A stretch of 8,974 nt of DNA from assembly GCA_017408625.1 (NCBI GenBank), contig JAFQUG010000269.1, forward strand, positions 1 to 8,974, read 5' to 3'. Below are positions 1 through 7,664 of this stretch, one piece after another (the stretch's first letter is position 1; each line of letters starts with the position of its first letter). Both the position numbers and the translations under genes were made by a program. The notes beneath the pieces were generated by a model. It did not search any database and had not been told where the DNA came from. It was given only the letters and a program-made list of their open reading frames with translations. The stretch is from Clostridia bacterium (GTDB lineage: Bacteria; Bacillota_A; Clostridia; Oscillospirales; CAG-272).

Positions 1-212
1 AAAACGCCGAATATTACACCTATGACAGCGACTCTACCGGCGAGGACACAGAGGACTTCCTGTTCCTTTCCGTCTTTATGATCAACGGATACAAAATCCG
101 TTACGAAGCCCCCACCGGCCGCGTCATGATCGGCAACTGGCACGCACAGCTCTCCGAAGAGGATCAGCGTGCTGTATATAACGTCATCAGCGATTTTCTG
201 CCCGTTGGATAA
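1..212 (+). CDS. 3' end of an unrecognised protein gene (partial)
   Basis: An open frame enters from the left edge (codons start at position 3) and runs 69 codons to a TAA at 210-212. The visible C-terminal part begins NAEYYTYDSDSTGEDTED and ends VYNVISDFLPVG. It is acidic, with an alternating hydrophobic/polar stretch (FLFLSVFMINGYKIRYEAPTG) that looks like beta strands, then a probable terminal helix (LSEEDQRAVYNVISDFL). No transmembrane segment or catalytic motif is visible, and I do not recognise the family. The GC-ended codon preference matches the minus-strand operon, so it appears native. It ends 20 bases before a hairpin terminator and converges on the operon. Coding status is well supported by codon usage and the terminator placed just after the stop; function is unknown because the N-terminus lies outside the window. 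Confidence 0.7.
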   Translation, partial: NAEYYTYDSDSTGEDTEDFLFLSVFMINGYKIRYEAPTGRVMIGNWHAQLSEEDQRAVYNVISDFLPVG

Positions 213-232
213 AAATCTCATAGAAAAAACAG

Positions 233-258
233 AAAACCCTTGCAAACGCAAGGGTTTT
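233..258. terminator. Bidirectional intrinsic terminator between convergent genes
   Basis: A perfect 11-bp stem (233-243 with 248-258, AAAACCCTTGC / GCAAGGGTTTT) closes an AAAC loop. Read on the plus strand the stem itself ends in TTTT followed by CATCTTT. Read on the minus strand it ends TTTTCTGTTTTTTC, a good U-tract. It lies 20 bases after the plus-strand stop codon and 30 bases after the stop of the minus-strand operon, so it probably serves both. Confidence 0.88.
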
Positions 259-288
259 CATCTTTATATCGTTGCCGCAATTCAGCAT

Positions 289-1551
289 TTATTGCAGCTT
301 TTCCTTTGCCACGACAAGCATAAGCTTGATTCTGTTCTCCTGGTTGACCTTTGTTGCACCCGGATCGTACTCGATGTCGACCACGTTAAGTCTCGGGTCA
401 AGGCGTCTGACCTTATTGATCATGCCCTTGGCTGCTACGTGGCAAGGCAGGCAGCCAAACGGCTGTACGATCACGATATTCTCATATCCGTGATCCGCAA
501 ACTCCAGCATTTCCGCGGCAAGGTACCAGCCCTCGCCCATGCTGTTGCCCACGCTGATGACGCCTTCGGCTCTCTTTTTGAGGTCACCCACGCGCTCGGG
601 CGGTACGAACTTGGGATTCTGCTCGATGGCCGAGATCAGAATATCCTCCATCCAGAACATGTACTTCATGGCAACCTCCAGAATCAATCGCTTGATCGGC
701 TTGCCGCCGTACAGGCGCAGATCCTCCAAGGCACCGTTGGTCTTGTAGATACCAAAGCTCAAAATACTGGGCACGTAGACCTCGCAATCCTGCTCTGCAA
801 GGAACTTTTCAAGGTGGTTATTGCCGGGCGCGGAATACTTGAGATACAGCTCGCCGATGACCGCAACCTTGACCTTGGGGGTCTTACGGGTCTCAATGGA
901 TGCAAAATCGTCCACGATGGCACGCAGGTTTTTCTTGATCGTCCACGGCATGTAGCCACGCCCCTTGGCAAAGCCCTGCCCGAGTTTGGTTGCCCACTTG
1001 TCTACCATGGCGTCTGTCTCGCCTTTGTTGACCTCGTAGGGGCGCACCTGATTGGAAAGGATCATGACAAGGTCACCGTAAATCAGCCCCGCAACTGCCA
1101 TGAGCAGGCCGAACGGACTGAGCAGGCCACCCGGATTGAGCTCCATGAGCCACACGTTGGCCGAGATAAAGGGCACGTGGCCGTATCCCGCCTTCTCGAA
1201 CGCCTTGCGCATCAGGTTGATATAGTTACTGTCACGGCAGCCGCCGCCCGACTGGGTGATGATCATAGCCACCTTATCGGGATCGTACTTGCCGCTCTTC
1301 ATGGTGGCAAGCATCTGACCCGTGGTCAGCATGGCGGGATAGCACATATCGTTATTGACGTACTTGAGTGCCATTTGCAGCACCTCGGGACCATCGTTTT
1401 CCATGATATCAATGCTGTATCCCTCGCGCTGCAGAATGGGGCGCAGGATCTTGAAGTGGATGGGCGCCATGCTGGGCGTCAGAATGGTATAGTCCTTTTT
1501 CATCGTGCGCGTAAATTTCACGCGCTCACGGTAATGTCCCTGCTGCTTCAT
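289..1551 (-). CDS. 2-hydroxyacyl-CoA dehydratase (HgdB-like) family protein; C-terminal part of a split PlsA-type protein
   Basis: This 420-aa protein belongs to the 2-hydroxyacyl-CoA dehydratase/benzoyl-CoA reductase family (HGD-D, COG3581-like), whose members hold a [4Fe-4S] cluster and receive an electron from an ATP-driven activase. Numbered from the ATG at 1551, conserved cysteine contexts are NNDMCYPAM (C70), SGGGCRDSNY (C105) and PFGCLPCHVAAKG (C367, C370); the motif MGEGWYLAAEM lies near 338-348. There is no signal peptide or membrane segment, so it should be cytoplasmic. The ATG shares one base with the TGA of the upstream activase gene (TGATG), and a GGAGG lies 9 bases upstream inside that gene, implying translational coupling. 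A GTG directly before it (1554-1552) is an equally placed alternative start. In many Clostridia this domain is, as I recall, fused to the C-terminus of the activase/DUF2229 protein, and the N-terminal RERVKFTRTMKKDYTILTPS resembles the internal junction of those fusions. The substrate is unknown; a plasmalogen or ether-lipid role is inferred. Confidence 0.85.
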   Translation of the reverse strand: MKQQGHYRERVKFTRTMKKDYTILTPSMAPIHFKILRPILQREGYSIDIMENDGPEVLQMALKYVNNDMCYPAMLTTGQMLATMKSGKYDPDKVAMIITQSGGGCRDSNYINLMRKAFEKAGYGHVPFISANVWLMELNPGGLLSPFGLLMAVAGLIYGDLVMILSNQVRPYEVNKGETDAMVDKWATKLGQGFAKGRGYMPWTIKKNLRAIVDDFASIETRKTPKVKVAVIGELYLKYSAPGNNHLEKFLAEQDCEVYVPSILSFGIYKTNGALEDLRLYGGKPIKRLILEVAMKYMFWMEDILISAIEQNPKFVPPERVGDLKKRAEGVISVGNSMGEGWYLAAEMLEFADHGYENIVIVQPFGCLPCHVAAKGMINKVRRLDPRLNVVDIEYDPGATKVNQENRIKLMLVVAKEKLQ

Positions 1552-4469
1552 CACGCTTCCCCTCCCTTCTGCTGCTCGATCGCAGCGATCAGGCTGCGCA
1601 GGCGGATCTTGATCGCGCCGAGGTTGGTGACCTCATCGATCTTGATCTGCGTATAAAGATTGCCGTCGTGCTCCAGTATCGCGCGCACCTCGTCGGTGGT
1701 CAGCGCGTCAAGCCCGCAGCCAAACGATACCAGATGCACCAAATACATATCGTCCTGTGACGTGACGTACTTGGCAGCCGAGAAAAGTCTTTGGTGATAG
1801 GTCCACTGGGAAAGCAGATTGACCTTGAAATCGGGTGCCATGGCGGCCACCGCGTCCTCGGACACCACCGCAAATCCAAGCGCACAGATCAGCTTATGAA
1901 TGCCGTGATTGATCTCGGGATCTGTGTGGTAGGGTCTACCCGCAAGCACGATGATCTTTTTGCCCTCGGCTCTTGCCTCGGCGACGATCTTTGCGCCTTG
2001 CTCGCGCACGTCTGCCATGTAAGCGTCGTATGCGTCGTATGCCTTCTTGCATGCCGTCTTGACCGCCTTTGCGTCAATGCCCTCAAAGTGCTTTTGCAGC
2101 ACCTTTGCAAAGCGTGCGGGGAACTTGCTGCGCTCGTGCGGGCCTACGTATTCGTTGATATACTTGATCTTGCCGAAATTGAGCGTATTTGCCTCAATGA
2201 CCTCGGGGTATCCCGCGATGACCGCGCAGTTAAAGCAGTTCTTGGCCTTGCCCTCATTGAAGTTATAGGTCATGCAGGGATAGAAGATGGCGTCCACGCC
2301 CATCTCGATCAGCTGCTGGATATGTCCGTGCACCATCTTCGCAGGGAAGCAGACCGTATCGGACGGAATGGTTCCCTGCCCTTTAAGATACAGCTTTCTG
2401 TTGGAAAATCCGCTCATTTTGACCGTAAAGCCCAGGTCTCTGAACAAGGCGCTCCAAAACGGATACATTTCATACACGTTCAGCGCCATGGGCAAGCCGA
2501 TCGTACCGCGCGAGCCCTCGCCCTCGGGAATGGCTGCCAGAGCTGCCAGCTTATATTCATACAAATTAAGAGAATCGTCCTGCGCCTTGTTGGTCACAGG
2601 CTTTTCGCACCTGTTACCGCCGATGAATCTGCGTCCGCCGCCGAAATCGTTGATTGTCAGTGCGCAGCGGTTGTTACAGCCGTTGCAGGTCACGCTCTTG
2701 ATCGAGTAGGTAAAGCTCTTCATATCCTCATAAGAGAGAATGGTGGAGACTTGGTTTTCCTGATGCAGCTGCTTTGCGTACAGCGCAGCTCCAAACGCGC
2801 CCATCATGCCCGCGATGTCGGGTCTGATGACCTCCACGCCGATCTCCTGCTCAAAGGCACGCAGCACGGCGTTATTGAGGAACGTACCGCCCTGCACCAC
2901 GATCTTTTTGCCAAGCTCGTCGGCAGAGTGCACGCGAATGACCTTATAAATGGCGTTTTTGACCACACTGATCGAAAGACCCGCAGAGATATTCTCCACG
3001 CTCACGCCCTCCTTTTGCGCCTGCTTGACCGAGGAGTTCATAAACACGGTGCAGCGCGAACCGAGGTCGACCGGCTTTTCGCCAAACAATCCGAGATTTG
3101 CAAACTCATCGATGGGATAGCCCATGGAATTTGCAAAGGTCTGCAAAAATGAGCCACAGCCCGAGGAGCAGGCCTCGTTGAGGAAGATGTTATCGATCGC
3201 GCCGTTACGGATCTTGAAGCACTTCATATCCTGGCCGCCGATGTCAATGATAAATTCCACGTCGGGCATGAAATATTTGGCCGCTGTAAAGTGCGCAACG
3301 GTCTCCACCACGCCTACGTCAATGCCCAGCGCGGCGCGCATCATGTCCTCGCCATATCCCGTGACCGCAGACGAAACGATTCTCACGTTCGGGTACTTTT
3401 CATACATTTCGATCAAGGTGTCCTTGACCACGTCAAGCGGCTTGCCCTGATTGGATTGGTACTTGGAATAAATGATCGAGCCCTCGGTATCGGTCAGCAC
3501 CACCTTGAGCGTGGTCGAGCCGGAGTCAATGCCAAGATAAGCATCACCCTCGTACTCCATGCCCTCCTTACGGGGCACGCTGTGAGATGCGTGACGTGCC
3601 ATGAAGGCGTCATACTCTTCCCTGCTTGCAAACAGAGGACGCAGCGAGGAATCGGTCAGTGAATCCGCCTTTTCTCCGATGATCTCGTAAGCCTTGGCAA
3701 GGTCCACCTTGTCCTGTGCGTAATATGCCGCACCCAGCGCAACGAATACTAAGGAATCCTCGGGGCAGGTGCCCGTGCAGTTCAGGGTCTTGTCAAAGGC
3801 TGCGCGCAGCTCGGACAAGAAGGTCAGAGGGCCGCCCAGATATACCACGTTGCCCTCGATGGGATGTCCCTGCGCAAGACCCGTGATGGTCTGGTTGACA
3901 ATGGCATAGAAAATACTTGCCGAAATGTCCTCTTTTCTCGCGCCCTGGTTGAGCAGCGGCTGAATGTCGGTCTTGGCAAATACGCCGCAGCGCGAGGCGA
4001 TCGAATAGATCTTCTCATAGTTCTTGGCAAGCTCATTCATCTCACCGGTCTCGATTTGCATCAAAGACGCCATTTGGTCGGCAAACGCTCCCGTACCGCC
4101 GGCACAGGTGCCGTTCATACGAACCTCGAGGTTACCCTTTAAAAACAGGATCTTTGCATCCTCGCCGCCCAGCTCAATGACCACGTCTGTCTGGGGCAGA
4201 CGGTGGCTGATGGCGACCTTGGTGGCATACACCTCCTGCACGAACGGGACACCGGCGCGCTCTGCAAGACCCATGCCCGCAGAGCCGGACACGGCGCAGA
4301 TCACAGGTTCGGTAATATTGAATTTATCGATCAGTCCTTTGATGACCTCGCGGGTCTTTTCCTTGATCATGGCGAAATGTCGCTCATAGCTCTTATGGAT
4401 CAGATTCCCGTTATCATCCAGCACAACACACTTGATGGTGGTTGAACCGATATCAATACCTATTCTCAT
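1551..4469 (-). CDS. Tandem acyl-CoA dehydratase activase (BadF/HgdC ATPase) with DUF2229; N-terminal part of a split PlsA-type protein
   Basis: This 972-aa cytoplasmic protein carries two activase domains of the ASKHA ATPase fold. Domain 1 (about 1-260) has the phosphate loop GIDIGSTTIK (4-13), GGEDAK (101-106), NGTCAGGTG (C122) and SRCGVF (C161). Domain 2 (about 308-570) has GIDSGSTTLK (313-322), GGQDMK (411-416), NEACSSGCGSF (C434, C438) and SRCTVF (C473). In both halves the two cluster cysteines are 39 residues apart, as in HgdC (C127/C166), where they bind a [4Fe-4S] cluster bridging the dimer. The remainder (about 590-960) is a cysteine-rich DUF2229/COG3580-like region with CNGCNNRC (595-602), C621, C707, C732, CFNC (745-748) and GRPYHTDPEINHG (845-856). 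The likely role is ATP-driven low-potential electron transfer to the downstream HgdB-like protein. It starts 19 bases after the stop of the A-T-R gene; its ribosome binding site is weak (AAGGA about 16 bases upstream), so coupling to the upstream gene is likely. Domain order matches PlsA-type proteins, but the usual C-terminal dehydratase domain is a separate gene. Confidence 0.9.
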   Translation of the reverse strand: MRIGIDIGSTTIKCVVLDDNGNLIHKSYERHFAMIKEKTREVIKGLIDKFNITEPVICAVSGSAGMGLAERAGVPFVQEVYATKVAISHRLPQTDVVIELGGEDAKILFLKGNLEVRMNGTCAGGTGAFADQMASLMQIETGEMNELAKNYEKIYSIASRCGVFAKTDIQPLLNQGARKEDISASIFYAIVNQTITGLAQGHPIEGNVVYLGGPLTFLSELRAAFDKTLNCTGTCPEDSLVFVALGAAYYAQDKVDLAKAYEIIGEKADSLTDSSLRPLFASREEYDAFMARHASHSVPRKEGMEYEGDAYLGIDSGSTTLKVVLTDTEGSIIYSKYQSNQGKPLDVVKDTLIEMYEKYPNVRIVSSAVTGYGEDMMRAALGIDVGVVETVAHFTAAKYFMPDVEFIIDIGGQDMKCFKIRNGAIDNIFLNEACSSGCGSFLQTFANSMGYPIDEFANLGLFGEKPVDLGSRCTVFMNSSVKQAQKEGVSVENISAGLSISVVKNAIYKVIRVHSADELGKKIVVQGGTFLNNAVLRAFEQEIGVEVIRPDIAGMMGAFGAALYAKQLHQENQVSTILSYEDMKSFTYSIKSVTCNGCNNRCALTINDFGGGRRFIGGNRCEKPVTNKAQDDSLNLYEYKLAALAAIPEGEGSRGTIGLPMALNVYEMYPFWSALFRDLGFTVKMSGFSNRKLYLKGQGTIPSDTVCFPAKMVHGHIQQLIEMGVDAIFYPCMTYNFNEGKAKNCFNCAVIAGYPEVIEANTLNFGKIKYINEYVGPHERSKFPARFAKVLQKHFEGIDAKAVKTACKKAYDAYDAYMADVREQGAKIVAEARAEGKKIIVLAGRPYHTDPEINHGIHKLICALGFAVVSEDAVAAMAPDFKVNLLSQWTYHQRLFSAAKYVTSQDDMYLVHLVSFGCGLDALTTDEVRAILEHDGNLYTQIKIDEVTNLGAIKIRLRSLIAAIEQQKGGEA

Positions 4470-4488
4470 ATGCGTTTTTTCTTGTTCC

Positions 4489-7437
4489 TTACTTGATTTT
4501 TTTCATATAGCTCAGATATCTGAGATTGATCTTTGACCACTTGAAGCCCAGCTTCCCAAGCTCAGCCACGGTATACTCGTTACTGATTGGCACGTTGGCA
4601 GACGAGGATGCAATGGCACTGTAGAAGGACAGCACGGCAACCTCTTTATCGGTGATCAGCTCCTTGAGCGACTTTTCAAAGATCTCGCTTCTCACCTGCT
4701 TGATGCTGCGGAACGTTTTCTTGGCCAGAGTGCTGATGGTGAACAGATGAGGGTTATACAAATTGTAGATGTTGTTGACGCGATTACTCAGTGAAAGTCT
4801 GACATAAGCATCGGCACATTCGTCCACGGGTGTGAAGTCAATGGGATATTCCGCGATCTCTTTACTGTAAACGCCTACCTTCATAAGACCCTTGTAGCGT
4901 CCGATAAAGCCGTTATCCTGCGCATTCTTCTGGAACACGCCGTCCTTCATTCTCCAGGTCAGGTTGCCAATACGGAAAATGTTGGCCTCCAACCCCTCTT
5001 CTCTTGCAAGCAGCACCGCTTCCTCTGCCTTATACTTGGAGTGAATGTATACGTTCTGCGAATATTCCTGGCCAATATCCAGGCTGAACTCGTCAAACTT
5101 TGCGTCGGGATTGTTCTGCGCCACAGTACCCGCACCGTGTACACTGGCAGTGGAGGTATGCTGCAGCACCGCGCCTGCCAGACGGCAGAAATCGATCACG
5201 TTCTGCGTGCCCTGCACGTTGGTGCGTTCAAAATCCGCATAATTGCCCGCGTGGCTGACGTTGGCGGCGGTATGGATGACCATGTCCACCTTTTTAGCAA
5301 GAGCCTGATAGTTTTGCTCGTCAAGTCCCAGCATGGGCTCGGCAATATCTCCGAGAATGACCTTATACGCAAAATACTCGTGCTCGCGCGGGAAATAATA
5401 TTTCAGCGTATCCTTGAGCTTTTGCTCGTTACGCACAAGACAGATGACCGACATCTTGCGGCGCATCAGCTCGTGCAGAATATGAGAGCCAAGATAGCCC
5501 GTAGCACCCGTGAGCATGACGTATTTGATCTCTGCATCGTGCAGCTGATTGGAATTATGACGGATCAGCTCGTTGATATCGATCTTGCTCTGCTCACTCG
5601 ATTCCTTATCCTTGACCGCCATGAGCACCTGCTCGAGCTGCTCGGCCGTGGGATGATCGTACAGCTCCTGCGCAGGCACACCGATCAGTGCGCCCACCTC
5701 CAAAGCCGCCAGACTGTCACCGCCCAGATCAAAGAAATCATCCTTGATTCCCACGTTCTTACAGCCAAGGATCTTTTCAAAGGCTGCGACAATCTTGATC
5801 TGCTCGGGCGTTGTGGGAGGCACGTTCTCCACCGTCTTTTTGCAAACCAACTCACTTACCATCTTGATCGCTTCCTTGCGCTTGATCTTCAGTGAGGTAG
5901 TCTTGGGGAAATCCCTTGCAATAAAATCGTACGAAACGATTCTCTTATAGGGCGGTGCTTCGTTATTATACTTTTTGATGCCGCCCTTGATGTCCTTGAG
6001 CAAGCACTTATCGTTGATATCTGTGGGCTGAATGGCCGCACAAAGCTTGCCGCGGCTTTCGTACACCATGATCTCCTTGATGCCGGGAATGACTGCCAGG
6101 TGTGCCTCCAGCTCCTCGGGATATATATTCTTGCCGTTATCCAGAATGATCAGATTCTTGGAACGGCCGGTGATATACAGATATCCGTCGCGGTCAAAGT
6201 ATCCAAGGTCTCCCGTGCGCAGCCAACCGTCCTCGGTCATGGCCTCGCGCGTAGCCTCTTCGTTTTTATAATACCCGAGCATCACCCCATCGCCTCGGGT
6301 CAGGATCTCGCCATCCTCGATCTTGACGTCCATGTAATTGACCGGCTTGCCCACCGAGCCATGACGATTGATACCGGGATAGTTGGCTGAGATCAGCGGT
6401 GCGCACTCGGTCATACCGTAGCCCTGATACATGCTCACACCAAACTCCTCAAAGGTTTGGGCGATCTCGGAGCGCAATGCAGCACCGCCTACAATGACGC
6501 GGGAGAGGTTGCCGCCGAATTTTTTGAGCAGGCTCTTATAGAGCACACGTCTTGCATCAACGCCAAAGCGACCGAGCAGACGGTTGAGCTTTCTGGCAAA
6601 GCCGATCTTGCGCTTGTTTGCCCCGGTGGAAATGCCTTCCATGACCTTTTTGTAAAAGACCTCGGCGATCGCAGGCACGACCAGAATGACTGCAGGCTTG
6701 AATTTGCCCAGATTGGCCACGATATTCTCAAGCTTATCGTTGATGCAAACGGTTGCGCCGCAATACAGCACACCCAGATTGTCCACCGTCAACTCAAAGG
6801 TATGGTGAATGGGAAGCACCGACATGACAATGGGATACTTGATTCCACGGCCGAAATCCATGCGATAAATATCGGCAATATTGGCCACGATGCTCTTCTG
6901 ACTGATCATGACGCCCTTGCTGACACCCGTCGTGCCCGAGGTGAATAAGATCTCCGCCATGGCATCCGGATCGATCCTGGGCAGCGGCACGTGCTTGGTC
7001 TCAAGAATACGCTGATATTGCTCACTTGAGAAATTGATGATCTCGGTCACGCGATTGTCCGCGCGCTCAATATTCTCAATCATGGGTGAAAACTCATCGG
7101 ACAAAAAGACTGCATCCACGTCGCCCATGACCAAAAGGCCCAACATCTCCTCAGTTGAGAGCATCTTATCGATCGGAATGACCACGTTGTCACTGCAGGC
7201 AATGCCCAAAAAGGTCACCACCCATGCATAACTGGACGAGCCGATAATCGCGATATGCTTTTTGTGCCAGCCGCGCTCCGTCAAATAGGAGGCAAGCGCA
7301 AAAATATCGCTTCCGAATGTTTTGTATGTTTTTCTGACAATACTGTCACCTTCAATATATCTGTAGGCGTCTCTGCTCTCATAAGCAGTTGATATTTCCC
7401 GGACATATTCCTGCAGATCAGCGAGCGTTCTTTTCAC
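4489..7437 (-). CDS. Carboxylic-acid-reductase-like A-T-R enzyme (AMP-binding, acyl carrier, thioester reductase)
   Basis: Numbered from the GTG at 7437 (982 aa). Domain 1, about 1-535, is an AMP-forming acyl-activating domain of the long-chain acyl-CoA synthetase type: ILFTSGTTGVSKG (163-175), GYGMTECAP (339-347), GDLGYFDRDGYLYITGR (409-425) and the C-terminal catalytic lysine in KTTSLKIKRK (K517). Domain 2, about 540-610, is a carrier domain with FFDLGGDSLAALE; S575 is the phosphopantetheine site. Domain 3, about 635-982, is an extended SDR/thioester-reductase domain with TGATGYLG (643-650), a TSTAS strand and YIHSK (Y797, K801) as the catalytic YxxxK. Expected chemistry: ATP-dependent activation of a carboxylic acid, probably a fatty acid, thioester loading onto S575, then NAD(P)H-dependent release as aldehyde or alcohol. 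There is no signal peptide. Start choice: AGGAG at 7450-7446 is 8 bases from this GTG but only 2 from the ATG at 7443; an ATG at 7503 is excluded because the promoter -10 lies downstream of it. This is the first gene of the operon. Exact substrate is unknown. Confidence 0.9.
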   Translation of the reverse strand: MKRTLADLQEYVREISTAYESRDAYRYIEGDSIVRKTYKTFGSDIFALASYLTERGWHKKHIAIIGSSSYAWVVTFLGIACSDNVVIPIDKMLSTEEMLGLLVMGDVDAVFLSDEFSPMIENIERADNRVTEIINFSSEQYQRILETKHVPLPRIDPDAMAEILFTSGTTGVSKGVMISQKSIVANIADIYRMDFGRGIKYPIVMSVLPIHHTFELTVDNLGVLYCGATVCINDKLENIVANLGKFKPAVILVVPAIAEVFYKKVMEGISTGANKRKIGFARKLNRLLGRFGVDARRVLYKSLLKKFGGNLSRVIVGGAALRSEIAQTFEEFGVSMYQGYGMTECAPLISANYPGINRHGSVGKPVNYMDVKIEDGEILTRGDGVMLGYYKNEEATREAMTEDGWLRTGDLGYFDRDGYLYITGRSKNLIILDNGKNIYPEELEAHLAVIPGIKEIMVYESRGKLCAAIQPTDINDKCLLKDIKGGIKKYNNEAPPYKRIVSYDFIARDFPKTTSLKIKRKEAIKMVSELVCKKTVENVPPTTPEQIKIVAAFEKILGCKNVGIKDDFFDLGGDSLAALEVGALIGVPAQELYDHPTAEQLEQVLMAVKDKESSEQSKIDINELIRHNSNQLHDAEIKYVMLTGATGYLGSHILHELMRRKMSVICLVRNEQKLKDTLKYYFPREHEYFAYKVILGDIAEPMLGLDEQNYQALAKKVDMVIHTAANVSHAGNYADFERTNVQGTQNVIDFCRLAGAVLQHTSTASVHGAGTVAQNNPDAKFDEFSLDIGQEYSQNVYIHSKYKAEEAVLLAREEGLEANIFRIGNLTWRMKDGVFQKNAQDNGFIGRYKGLMKVGVYSKEIAEYPIDFTPVDECADAYVRLSLSNRVNNIYNLYNPHLFTISTLAKKTFRSIKQVRSEIFEKSLKELITDKEVAVLSFYSAIASSSANVPISNEYTVAELGKLGFKWSKINLRYLSYMKKIK

Positions 7438-7445
7438 AAGCATAA

Positions 7446-7450
7446 CTCCT
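7446..7450 (-). promoter_or_regulatory. Ribosome binding site that decides the start of the A-T-R gene
   Basis: AGGAG on the minus strand is the only Shine-Dalgarno-like sequence between the predicted transcript start (about 7485) and the conserved N-terminus. It is 8 bases from GTG 7437-7435, an ideal spacing, and 2 bases from ATG 7443-7441, which is too close. This favours the GTG, giving an N-terminus of MKRTLADLQEYV. The ATG at 7476 has no such site. Confidence 0.6.
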
Positions 7451-7491
7451 ATCTTGTCATCTAAACGTTTCGGCATACAAAGCCATTTTAC

Positions 7492-7520
7492 ATTATACAA
7501 CATTTCTTCGCTCTTGCCAA
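7492..7520 (-). promoter_or_regulatory. Sigma-A-type promoter of the three-gene lipid/dehydratase operon
   Basis: On the minus strand TTGGCA (7520-7515) and TATAAT (7497-7492) are separated by exactly 17 bases, one mismatch from full consensus. Predicted transcription starts near 7485, giving a leader of about 45 bases before the ribosome binding site and start codon. The box sits inside the longest possible reading frame, which rules out the ATG at 7503. No other strong promoter was seen between this point and the end of the operon, and the genes are 19 bases apart and overlapping, so one transcript for all three is likely. Confidence 0.75.
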
Positions 7521-7589
7521 GATATATTTTTTGAAAATATTATCAATTTTTTATGGATATTCACTTAATAATGTAGAAATTCTCACCTG

Positions 7590-7612
7590 TTTTGGGAAAA
7601 GAACGCCCAAAA
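7590..7612. repeat. Inverted repeat TTTTGGG / CCCAAAA
   Basis: Perfect 7-bp arms (7590-7596 and 7606-7612) are separated by 9 bases, about 70-100 bases upstream of the operon -35 box. There is no T-run on either strand, so it is not an intrinsic terminator. CCCAAAATG recurs at 7702-7710, just before the tRNA promoter. It could be an operator half-site; this is weak evidence in AT-rich DNA. Confidence 0.35.
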
Positions 7613-7631
7613 TGTAACATTTGCAACATTT
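7610..7631. repeat. AAATGT-A-ACATTT palindrome with an overlapping AACATTT direct repeat
   Basis: AAATGT (7610-7615), one central base, then ACATTT (7617-7622) form a perfect palindrome. AACATTT occurs twice nine bases apart (7616-7622 and 7625-7631). The element lies between the divergent operon and tRNA promoters. The form suggests a dimeric regulator site, but no regulator gene is in the window and I do not recognise the motif. Confidence 0.35.
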
Positions 7632-7664
7632 CGCATGACACCTGAAGCGTCAATCATGCTTTTG

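Noticed and set aside
1551..1575. Programmed -1 frameshift joining the activase and dehydratase proteins
   Set aside because: The second protein is in the -1 frame and a GGAGG is nearby, but there is no slippery heptamer of the usual type; re-initiation at TGATG explains the arrangement better.
169..1656. Long plus-strand open frame opposite the HgdB-like gene
   Set aside because: It lies antisense to a clearly conserved protein with its cysteine motifs, has no ribosome binding site and runs through the terminator hairpin; it arises from the GC-biased third codon positions of the real gene.
1791..3152. Plus-strand open frame of more than 400 codons opposite the activase gene
   Set aside because: It is antisense to the DUF2229/activase coding sequence, its translation is His/Leu/Arg-rich without motifs, and no promoter or ribosome binding site precedes it.
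5041..5895. Plus-strand open frame opposite the carrier and reductase domains
   Set aside because: It is a codon-bias shadow of the A-T-R gene; no start signals and no recognisable domain.
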